Shown in pieces: positions 1 to 5,603 of a stretch of DNA of 20,855 nt. The stretch is from Chloroflexota bacterium. Its GTDB lineage: Bacteria > Chloroflexota > UBA6077. The notes beneath the pieces are model-generated. The model saw only the letters and a list, made by a program, of their open reading frames with translations. It made no database searches and had not been told where the DNA came from. The DNA lies in NCBI GenBank assembly GCA_021806765.1, contig JAJZQR010000074.1, positions 1-20,855 of the forward strand, given 5' to 3'. The position numbers and the translations under genes are program-made. How positions within the stretch are numbered: the stretch's first letter is position 1; each line of letters starts with the position of its first letter.

Positions 1-60
1 CTGAAGCGGGAGGACTTGAGCGACGACTTCCGAGCCTACATTAAGGGTCTCAACCTGTAG
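1..60 (+). CDS. 3' end of an unidentified gene (partial)
   Basis: An open frame enters from the left edge in frame 1 and stops at TAG. It encodes the 19-residue tail LKREDLSDDFRAYIKGLNL, which is too short to assign to a family. Two things support it as a real C-terminus. The frame is open up to the edge, and the stop is followed immediately by a perfect palindrome and then a strong stem-loop, as expected at a gene end. The next gene is convergent. A chance 20-codon open frame cannot be excluded. Confidence 0.45.
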   Translation: MKREDLSDDFRAYIKGLNL

Positions 61-84
61 AGACGCGACATGTCGCGTCTCTAC
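57..84. repeat. Perfect 28-bp palindrome
   Basis: GTAGAGACGCGACA is followed directly by its exact reverse complement, with no loop and no mismatch. Its left end overlaps the TAG stop of the upstream gene fragment. Palindromes of the form GTAGAGACG...CGTCTCTAC are, from memory, dispersed intergenic repeats in several bacterial lineages, so this is probably one copy of such a family. In RNA it would form a hairpin right at the stop codon. Confidence 0.75.
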
Positions 85-96
85 TTGAGCGGCGCA

Positions 97-127
97 AAAC
101 AGGGGCGGCCGCAGGCCGCCCCTGTTT
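97..127. terminator. Stem-loop between convergent genes, likely bidirectional terminator
   Basis: A 14-bp perfect stem (AAACAGGGGCGGCC with GGCCGCCCCTGTTT) closes a 3-nt GCA loop. The stem ends in AAA/TTT on either side, giving short U-runs in both directions. It lies between the plus-strand gene tail ending at 60 and the minus-strand gene ending at 150, the right place to terminate both. Confidence 0.7.
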
Positions 128-149
128 GCCTCGGTCTTCGATCCTCGCC

Positions 150-728
150 TTACGCGCCCACCGGCACCCTGTGCTCCCTCAAGCCATAGGCCTTGTCGGC
201 CCTGATCAGCTTGCTCAGCAACTCGACCGGGTAGTCTGACCTCAGCGCTGCCATCTCCGGGAGGTAGGTCAGCAGGTGTTCCCGTATCGCCGCTACCGTC
301 ATCGGCTGATTGCCGTTGGCCAGGAACACCCTGAAGATCGCCTCTACTAGCGGCGTCTCGGAGGTTATGTAATCTCGCGCCCGGGAACAGCAGTCGCGGA
401 TGATGGGCAATGGGTTAGAGGCATAGGGAGCCCGTCTGTACTCGAAAGTCACCCGCTTGGTCTTCGGATCTATGACGGGATACCGCTCCTCGACAAAGGT
501 ACCCAGTTTCGCTGCGCAGGAGGAACACAACCGTCCCTGAGCCACGACGTTGAACGCCATTCCTCGCTGCTCGTACCACTGGGGGTCGACGAAGTATCGG
601 GCCTCTTCCGCCACCTCCATGGGGCCGGCCTCTTCCTCTTGGATGGCCGTGGGCTGTGCTTCTACCTCGGGGAGCCTCGATTCCTCGAACTCGTCGATCT
701 CGGCCCTGCGTTTGCCTCTATCTGCCAT
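150..728 (-). CDS. Unrecognised Cys-motif protein, possible winged-helix C-terminus
   Basis: 192 residues; not recognised. The first ~45 residues are charged and low complexity (many Glu), probably disordered. The middle holds a CSSC pair (about residues 68-71) and a CC pair (about 113-114), which together could bind one metal ion. The C-terminal ~75 residues look helical and resemble a small winged-helix fold, ending in an AYGLRE-like strand; this last point is a pattern impression only. There is no signal peptide or membrane segment. The ATG start is backed by AAGGAGG 9 nt upstream. The gene is monocistronic, with its own promoter between it and the upstream ytxH-like gene, and ends at a convergent hairpin. 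A regulatory or nucleic-acid-binding role is possible but unproven. Confidence 0.8.
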   Translation of the reverse strand: MADRGKRRAEIDEFEESRLPEVEAQPTAIQEEEAGPMEVAEEARYFVDPQWYEQRGMAFNVVAQGRLCSSCAAKLGTFVEERYPVIDPKTKRVTFEYRRAPYASNPLPIIRDCCSRARDYITSETPLVEAIFRVFLANGNQPMTVAAIREHLLTYLPEMAALRSDYPVELLSKLIRADKAYGLREHRVPVGA

Positions 729-731
729 GGA

Positions 732-763
732 TAGAATCCTCCTTCTTACTAAGGAAGATTCTA
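732..763 (-). promoter_or_regulatory. Inverted repeat over -10 and Shine-Dalgarno of the Cys-motif gene
   Basis: TAGAATC (732-738) and GATTCTA (757-763) form perfect 7-bp arms. Inner bases TCCTT and AAGGA also pair, so the arms continue into a near-complete 12-bp hairpin. The outer right arm is the -10 hexamer of the promoter, and the Shine-Dalgarno sequence AAGGAGG lies in the other arm. It may be a DNA operator or a hairpin that hides the ribosome site. Only the inner part would be in the transcript if the predicted start is right. Confidence 0.45.
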
Positions 764-786
764 CACGACCCGAGGACAGCTATCAA
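758..786 (-). promoter_or_regulatory. Sigma70-type promoter for the Cys-motif gene
   Basis: On the minus strand TTGATA (786-781) is separated by exactly 17 nt from TAGAAT (763-758). Both hexamers are close to consensus and the spacing is optimal. The predicted start is near 750, giving a short 5' leader of about 20-25 nt before the ATG at 728. Confidence 0.65.
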
Positions 787-803
787 GTCGAAGTCGGCTA
801 CAG

Positions 804-1091
804 CTACATCTCTTCGGGTGGAGCGGCGCCTTCCTCGGTCGGCGGGGGTGCCACCACTTGCGGCTCTGCCCTGGTGCCGGAGAACTGTCCGCGCATCTCC
901 TCCAGCCTCGACACCACTTCGACACGCATGGACTCGATCTCGGACCTGGCCTGCTCCAACCTCGTCGTCACCTCGTCCTGCCACACCTCTGCCCTGGAGC
1001 GCAGCATCTCCCTGGTCTCTTCGCCGCGCCTTGGGGCTACCAGCACCGCGGCAACCATTCCCAGGACAGCACCCAGCAAGAAGCCCCACAT
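804..1091 (-). CDS. YtxH-like small membrane protein
   Basis: 95 residues from the chosen start. An N-terminal hydrophobic segment (about residues 2-18, GFLLGAVLGMVAAVLVA) is followed directly by the PRRGEETRE stretch typical of YtxH-domain proteins. A long charged amphipathic helix follows (likely coiled coil, about residues 25-70), then a Pro/Glu-rich tail. YtxH proteins are general-stress or envelope-associated proteins of unknown biochemical role. An in-frame ATG five codons upstream (1106) exists, but GGAGGTG lies inside that extension, 5 nt before the ATG at 1091, so the shorter form is preferred. Downstream is the Cys-motif gene, which has its own promoter. Confidence 0.8.
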   Translation of the reverse strand: MWGFLLGAVLGMVAAVLVAPRRGEETREMLRSRAEVWQDEVTTRLEQARSEIESMRVEVVSRLEEMRGQFSGTRAEPQVVAPPPTEEGAAPPEEM

Positions 1092-1137
1092 GATCCACCT
1101 CCGCAAGCATCTGGCCTAGGATCGCGTGCACAATCCG

Positions 1138-1218
1138 TCGTCATGCCCGCGAATGCGGGCATCCAGGGTCCTCTCCGCGCGGTGGTGTCCTGGACCCCCG
1201 CTTTCGCGGGGGTGACGA
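1138..1218. repeat. Two-hairpin REP-like repeat element (81 bp)
   Basis: Two small palindromes, ATGCCCGC-GAAT-GCGGGCAT (1143-1162) and ACCCCCGC-TTTC-GCGGGGGT (1194-1213), stand head to head. The flanks are also complementary: TCGTCA...ATCCAGG on the left and CCTGGA...TGACGA on the right. The whole element is therefore an imperfect inverted repeat that can fold as one long stem or as two short ones. This GTCAT-CCCGCGAA-GCGGG-ATCCAG type of repeat is, from memory, dispersed in many bacterial genomes. It encodes nothing. Confidence 0.75.
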
Positions 1219-1314
1219 AGGGCAGACTATCTGGGGCCAGCTGCTTAGTGCTAGAAACCGTCTGCACAGGCGCCCACCGCTATTGAGAGGGGCGTGCAAT
1301 ATGCGTGCCCTTGT

Positions 1315-1350
1315 GACGAAAGACCCCCGACGTTAACAGGTCGTAGGGGT
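1315..1350 (-). terminator. Candidate terminator downstream of ruvA
   Basis: On the minus strand ACCCC-TA-CGAC pairs with GTCG-GGGGT (TA bulged) around an 8-nt loop, followed by CTTTCGTC. It lies about 50 nt past the ruvA stop. The U-run is poor, so termination efficiency is uncertain. Confidence 0.4.
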
Positions 1351-1402
1351 GCGGGGAGGGGGCAAGAATTGTGCTGGGAGGCTCGCCTGCGCACGAGAGG
1401 AC

Positions 1403-1990
1403 TTACTTCGCCGAGGACAGGACCCGCAGAGCCTCCCGCAGCCCGTCCTCCAACTCCATGGTCGTCAGATTGGGGATAGAGCGAACGGCCGAGGCTGCCT
1501 CGGCGCCGGTGTAGCCCAGAGCGGTCAGGGCGGCTAGCAGCTGGGTCGCGGTGCCAGAGGATGTAGAGGTGGCACCCGCCGGCTCCACCTGGCCAACCTT
1601 CCCCTTCAACTCCAGGGCAATCCGCGCGGCCGTTCTCTTCCCTATGCCGGTAACGGTGCTGAGACGGGCGGTATCTTCCGTGGCGATCGCTGTCGCCAGC
1701 TCATCCACCGGCATGGAAGAGAGCAACGCCAGGGCACTTCGAGGTCCCACACCGCTCACGGTGAGCAGCATCTGGAACATCCGAAGCTCGCCCTTGAGGG
1801 CGAAGCCGTACAGGGCAACCCCGTCTTCCCGCATCTGAAGATGGGTGTGAAGGCTGACGGAACTACCCGGACTGGCAGCGGAGGACAGGCTGGACGAGGA
1901 GCAGAAGACCTGATACACGACACCGCCTACGTTGACCAGCAGGTAGTCCGGTCCCACCTCTTCCACCAATCCACGGAGTCCGGCGATCAA
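1403..1990 (-). CDS. ruvA: Holliday junction branch migration protein RuvA
   Basis: 195 residues, normal for RuvA (about 190-205). RuvA tetramers bind four-way DNA junctions and load the RuvB helicase for branch migration during recombinational repair. The N-terminal OB fold begins IAGLRGLVEEVG. Two helix-hairpin-helix motifs follow (VSGVGPRSALALLSS and VTGIGKRTAARIALELKGK), then a flexible linker rich in Ser/Thr/Gly and the C-terminal RuvB-binding domain (LTALGYTGAEAASAV). The frame is open to an ATG at 2026, but homologues start right at the IAGLRG segment. The TTG at 1990 fits this, overlaps the ruvC stop as TTGA, and has GGGAGG upstream, so it is chosen. ruvB is not in the window. Confidence 0.93.
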   Translation of the reverse strand: MIAGLRGLVEEVGPDYLLVNVGGVVYQVFCSSSSLSSAASPGSSVSLHTHLQMREDGVALYGFALKGELRMFQMLLTVSGVGPRSALALLSSMPVDELATAIATEDTARLSTVTGIGKRTAARIALELKGKVGQVEPAGATSTSSGTATQLLAALTALGYTGAEAASAVRSIPNLTTMELEDGLREALRVLSSAK

Positions 1991-2502
1991 AGGCTGACCC
2001 TCCCGGCGCCCATCGCCGCGTTCCACCGAGCGTGACAGATGGCGATGGCCAGGGCATCGGCAGCATCGTCGGGATAAGGCAACTGTTGGAGAGAGAGCAT
2101 CACCTGAACCATGCTCTGCACCTGGAGCTTGGTGGCCTTCCCGTAGCCGGCCACCGCCTGCTTCACCTGCTGGGGAGTGTATTCGCTAACGGGCAGACCT
2201 CCCCGTGCCGCCGCCAGGAGGGCGACCCCCCGGGCCTGGCCGACGGCGAAGGCCGATCGAACGTTCCTGGAGAAGAAGAGCTGTTCGACGGCCACTTCGG
2301 CAGGGTGGATCCGATCGATGATCTTGGCCAACCCCTCGAATAGGAATAGAAGGCGCGAGGTAAGAGGAAGGGAGGCTGGCGTCGTTAGCACTCCGAAGTC
2401 CACGGCCTCCAGGGCTTCACCCTCTATCGCCACGGCACCGTATCCCAGGATGGCCGTTCCGGGATCGATGCCGAGGACGATCGTCTTACTCTCTATCGCC
2501 AA
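1987..2502 (-). CDS. ruvC: Holliday junction endonuclease RuvC
   Basis: 171 residues, usual length. RuvC is the dimeric nuclease that cuts Holliday junctions symmetrically. The RNase H-like fold is evident, with catalytic acids Asp13 in GIDPG, Glu73 in VEQLFF, and Asp146/Asp149 in DDAADALAIAICH. The start is TTG; no ATG or GTG occurs between the yebC stop and the first catalytic motif. Only one base separates the yebC stop from this start, and its own stop overlaps the ruvA start by 4 nt. Translation of the three genes is thus probably coupled. Confidence 0.95.
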   Translation of the reverse strand: MAIESKTIVLGIDPGTAILGYGAVAIEGEALEAVDFGVLTTPASLPLTSRLLFLFEGLAKIIDRIHPAEVAVEQLFFSRNVRSAFAVGQARGVALLAAARGGLPVSEYTPQQVKQAVAGYGKATKLQVQSMVQVMLSLQQLPYPDDAADALAIAICHARWNAAMGAGRVSL

Positions 2503-2503
2503 G

Positions 2504-3250
2504 CTATGAGTACTCTGCCAGGGCCTCTTCAGAGACCTCGATGTTGGAGTAGACCCTCTGGACGTCTTCCAACTCCTCGAGCCGCTCCATCAGCTTCATC
2601 ACTGTGACAGTAGCCTTGGTGTCCAGCTCCAGGGTGGTCTTGGGGATCATGGATACTTCGGCGTTGGCTATGGCTGCTTTGCCCGTCTCCAACGCCTGTC
2701 GTACCGCGTCCAGATCCACGGGTTCGGTATACACCTCTACGGTGCCGTCCTCGACCTTCACGTCTTCAGCACCCGCGTCGATGGCCATCAATGCCAGTTC
2801 GTCGGGGTCCTGCTTGCCCGGCTCGAGAGTAATGACGCCCCTGGAATCGAACAGCCACGAGACGCAGCCACTCTCGCCAAGGCTACCCCCATGCCGCGTG
2901 AAAACGCTCCTGATCTCGGCCGCGGCCCGGTTGCGGTTGTCAGTCATCGCTTCCACCAGTATGGCTGCACCGCCGACACCGTAGCCCTCGTAGATGATGT
3001 CTTCCAGCGCCGCGCCTTCGCCACCACCGGTGCCCCTCTTGATAGCTCGCTCGATGTTGTCCATCGGCATGTTGCTCTCGCGAGCGTGTTGGATCGCCAG
3101 CCGCAGGCGGAAGTTGGCGTTGGGATCGCCACCGCCGTCTCTGGCGGCTATGGTGATCTCACGGCCAAGCTTGGTGAACAGCTGCCCTCGCTTGGAATCG
3201 TTGACGCCCTTCTGCCTCTTAATCTGTGCCCACTTGGAGTGTCCCGACAC
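2504..3250 (-). CDS. yebC: YebC/PmpR family translation or transcription factor
   Basis: 248 residues, typical of the family. The N-terminal signature SGHSKWAQIKRQKGVNDSKRGQLFTKLGREI and the NMPMDNIERAIKRGTGG segment are diagnostic. YebC proteins were described as DNA-binding regulators and more recently as ribosome-associated factors that relieve stalling at proline-rich stretches. The neighbourhood with ruvC and ruvA is common in bacteria. The GTG start is preceded, with 7-nt spacing, by AAAGGAGGTGA, a near-perfect anti-Shine-Dalgarno match. It is the first gene of the yebC-ruvC-ruvA operon, transcribed divergently from the EF-G-like gene. Confidence 0.95.
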   Translation of the reverse strand: MSGHSKWAQIKRQKGVNDSKRGQLFTKLGREITIAARDGGGDPNANFRLRLAIQHARESNMPMDNIERAIKRGTGGGEGAALEDIIYEGYGVGGAAILVEAMTDNRNRAAAEIRSVFTRHGGSLGESGCVSWLFDSRGVITLEPGKQDPDELALMAIDAGAEDVKVEDGTVEVYTEPVDLDAVRQALETGKAAIANAEVSMIPKTTLELDTKATVTVMKLMERLEELEDVQRVYSNIEVSEEALAEYS

Positions 3251-3289
3251 AGCGACCTCACCTCCTTTCCAACCTCTCGCCTAAACCTA

Positions 3290-3298
3290 ATTCTACCA
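3290..3298 (-). promoter_or_regulatory. Extended -10 promoter for yebC-ruvC-ruvA
   Basis: Minus strand TGG-TAGAAT is an extended -10 element, about 40 nt upstream of the yebC GTG. No good -35 hexamer is seen at the right distance (TGGTCC), which extended -10 promoters tolerate. Confidence 0.5.
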
Positions 3299-3347
3299 TA
3301 GGGGGCCCCGACGGACCAACGGTGAGGAGCACCAGCAGGCCACCCTC

Positions 3348-3356
3348 TGATATAAT
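3348..3356 (+). promoter_or_regulatory. Extended -10 promoter for the EF-G-like gene
   Basis: TGA-TATAAT is a consensus -10 with the TGn extension. No clear -35 is visible. Predicted start is near 3363, giving a leader of about 60 nt before the ATG at 3425. Confidence 0.6.
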
Positions 3357-3424
3357 TACGATTCAGACACTCAGGAACGGGCGAGTTCTGCGCCCCTTCC
3401 AGGATATCGCGGAAGGAGCACCGG

Positions 3425-5488
3425 ATGAAGGAATACCAGGCGGAGCAGATCCGCAACGTAGGGCTTTTCTCTCATGGTGGTGCCGGCAAGACCTCGCTGG
3501 CCGAGGCGATGTTGTTCCAAAGCGGAGCCATCAACCGACTAGGCAAGGTTGAGGAAGGGTCGACGACTACCGACTACGATCCGGACGAGATCAAGCGGCA
3601 CATCTCCGTGAGCACGGCCCTGGCTCCCTGCGAATGGCAAGGCTCCAAGGTCAACGTCCTCGACACCCCGGGCTACGCCGACTTCATCGGAGAGGTCGTT
3701 CAGGCCATGCGCGTGGTCGACGGGGCCGTGATCTTGCTGGACGCCGTGTCCGGTCTCGAGGTGGGCACCGAGACCGTGTGGCAGGAAGCCGAGAAGAACG
3801 GCGTCCCCAGGATGTTCTTCATCAACAAGATGGAGCGGGAGAACGCCAACTTCGATACCGCTCTCCAGAGCCTGCGCACCAGGTTCGGCAAGGGTGTGGT
3901 GCCTCTCCAGATCCCCGTCGGTTCGCAGCAGAACTTCAGAGGGGTTGTGGATCTTCTCACCATGACCGTCCGCGCCGAGGACCAGGGAGAGGCCCAGGAG
4001 ATCCCTGCTGAACTCCGCGATGCCGCTCAAAGCCAACGGGACAGCCTGGTGGAGACCGTCGTCGAGCTGGACGACGAGCTGATCAACAAGTATCTCGAAG
4101 GGGAAGAGATCTCCGTCGACGAGTTGAAGAGGGCTCTGGCGACCGGCGTGAAGGCTAAGGGAGTCTTCCCCGTCCTCTGCGGCTCGGCCATGGCCAACAG
4201 GGCTGTCTCGTCCCTCTTGGATGCCATCGTGGCCTACATGCCGGCGCCCCTGGAAGTCAGTGCGCGCACCAGCACTGGTGAAGTTCCGGTGGAGCAGCTG
4301 GACGGCAAGGGCCAGCTGGCAGCGCTGGTGTGGAAGACGGTTTCCGACCCCTACGTTGGCCGGCTCAACTACTTCCGGGTCTATTCGGGGGCCGTCCAGT
4401 CCGACTCGCACTTCTGGAACCCCAACCGAAGTCGGGAAGAGCGGATTGGCCAGCTGTACATGCTGATGGGCAAGCGGCAGGATCCGGTGCCGAGGGTCGG
4501 CATGGGCGACATGGGAGCGGTGGCCAAGCTCCAGGAGACCTCCACCGGCGACACCATGACCACCAGGGAGAACGCCGTTCAGTTGGCCGGCATTCAGTTC
4601 CCGGATCCGGTCTTCTCGGCTGCCATCTCCCCGAAGACCAAGGCCGACCTGGACAAGCTGGGCCCGGCCCTGACCCGCATGACCGAAGAGGATCCCACGA
4701 TCCGGGTGGAGAAGAACGCTGAGACCGGTGACATGCTGATGTCGGGCATGGGCGAGTCTCACATCGACATCACGGCCGAGCGAATGAAGCGAAAGTTCGG
4801 CGTTGACGTCAACATAGACATGCCGAAGGTCCCCTACCGAGAGACGATCACCTCCTCAGCCAAGGCCCAGGGCCGGTACAAGAAGCAGACCGGCGGTCAC
4901 GGCATGTTCGGTGACACCTGGCTGGAGTTGGATCCGTTGCCGAGAGACAGCGGCTTCCTGTTCGAGGACAAGGTGGTCGGCGGCTCCGTGCCTAAGAACT
5001 TTATTCCGGCAGTCGAGAAGGGCGTTCGCGAGTCGCTGCAGGAGGGGATCCTGGCGGGCTTCCCTGTGGTGGACGTGAAGGCCATCCTGTACGACGGCTC
5101 CTATCACCCGGTGGACTCCAACGAGATGTCCTTCAAGATCGCAGCGTCCATGGGCTTCAAGAAGGCGGCCACCGATGCAAGGCCCGTCCTGCTGGAGCCG
5201 GTGATGGAGATGGCCATCACCGTGCCGGATGTCTATACGGGTGACATCATCGGCGACCTGAACGGCAAGCGCGCCCAGGTGCTGGGGATGATCCCGGAGG
5301 ATGGCTTCACGACCATCCAGGCACGGGCTCCCTACGCCGAGGTTCGACGTTATGCCACGGATCTCCGCTCTCTCACCGGGGCCCGTGGGAAGTTCACCAT
5401 GAAGTTCTCCGGCTACGAGGAGGTCCCCGCCCACGTGGCGCAGCAGGTGATCGCTGAGGCCAAGAAGGAGAAAGAGCAGGAGAAGTAA
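3425..5488 (+). CDS. Elongation factor G-like GTPase (EF-G-2 type)
   Basis: 687 residues with all five EF-G domains. Domain I starts with the P-loop SHGGAGKT (16-23), the STTTDYDPDEIKRHIS switch segment characteristic of the EF-G-2 subgroup, and DTPGY (80-84). Canonical EF-G has His after DTPG. The guanine motif reads NKME (134-137) instead of NKxD. Domain IV keeps GSYHPVDSNEMSFKIAA, and domain V ends in GYEEVPAHVAQQVI. EF-G-2 proteins bind ribosomes, but their precise role is unsettled; they usually accompany a normal EF-G encoded elsewhere. Start ATG has GGAAGGAG 6 nt upstream. The gene is monocistronic, convergent with the Tad genes. The gene name fusA2 would fit but is not certain. Confidence 0.93.
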   Translation: MKEYQAEQIRNVGLFSHGGAGKTSLAEAMLFQSGAINRLGKVEEGSTTTDYDPDEIKRHISVSTALAPCEWQGSKVNVLDTPGYADFIGEVVQAMRVVDGAVILLDAVSGLEVGTETVWQEAEKNGVPRMFFINKMERENANFDTALQSLRTRFGKGVVPLQIPVGSQQNFRGVVDLLTMTVRAEDQGEAQEIPAELRDAAQSQRDSLVETVVELDDELINKYLEGEEISVDELKRALATGVKAKGVFPVLCGSAMANRAVSSLLDAIVAYMPAPLEVSARTSTGEVPVEQLDGKGQLAALVWKTVSDPYVGRLNYFRVYSGAVQSDSHFWNPNRSREERIGQLYMLMGKRQDPVPRVGMGDMGAVAKLQETSTGDTMTTRENAVQLAGIQFPDPVFSAAISPKTKADLDKLGPALTRMTEEDPTIRVEKNAETGDMLMSGMGESHIDITAERMKRKFGVDVNIDMPKVPYRETITSSAKAQGRYKKQTGGHGMFGDTWLELDPLPRDSGFLFEDKVVGGSVPKNFIPAVEKGVRESLQEGILAGFPVVDVKAILYDGSYHPVDSNEMSFKIAASMGFKKAATDARPVLLEPVMEMAITVPDVYTGDIIGDLNGKRAQVLGMIPEDGFTTIQARAPYAEVRRYATDLRSLTGARGKFTMKFSGYEEVPAHVAQQVIAEAKKEKEQEK

Positions 5489-5496
5489 CGCTGCCC

Positions 5497-5542
5497 CCTC
5501 TCCCAGAGGGAGAGGTGTGAACATGCGCGAGGGCATGTTCAC
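5497..5542. repeat. Tandem hairpins after the EF-G-like gene
   Basis: CCTCTCCC-AGA-GGGAGAGG (5497-5515) is followed by GTGAACATGC-GCGAGG-GCATGTTCAC (5517-5542); both stems are perfect. Flanking GCCCCCTC and GGGGTGAGGGC are partly complementary, so the block may fold as a larger unit. The CCCTCTCCC...GGGAGAGG core is of the kind found as dispersed intergenic repeats. Confidence 0.65.
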
Positions 5543-5558
5543 GGGGTGAGGGCTTCTT

Positions 5559-5598
5559 GAGGCGCGGCAGGTGGTCAGTCTGGTACCTGCCGCGCCTC
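5559..5598. terminator. Strong hairpin between convergent genes
   Basis: GAGGCGCGGCAGGT pairs perfectly with ACCTGCCGCGCCTC (14 bp) around a 12-nt loop. It lies between the ends of the plus-strand EF-G-like gene (5488) and the minus-strand tadG (5604). U-runs are short (CCTTCTC on plus, none on minus), so it may be an mRNA 3'-end stabiliser rather than a classic terminator. Confidence 0.5.
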
Positions 5599-5603
5599 CC
5601 TTC

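Larger units (their letters stand above)
1092..1402. other. 311-base intergenic gap
   Basis: No gene is visible on either strand. The gap holds a double-hairpin repeat (1138-1218) and a weak stem-loop downstream of ruvA (1315-1350). The remainder (about 1219-1310) contains only a 6-bp GCAGAC/GTCTGC inverted pair with a long loop. No convincing promoter for the ytxH-like gene was found here. Confidence 0.6.

Noticed and set aside
3539..4762. 407-codon open frame on the minus strand
   Set aside because: Antisense to the EF-G-like gene; composition is typical of a shadow frame and no motif is present.
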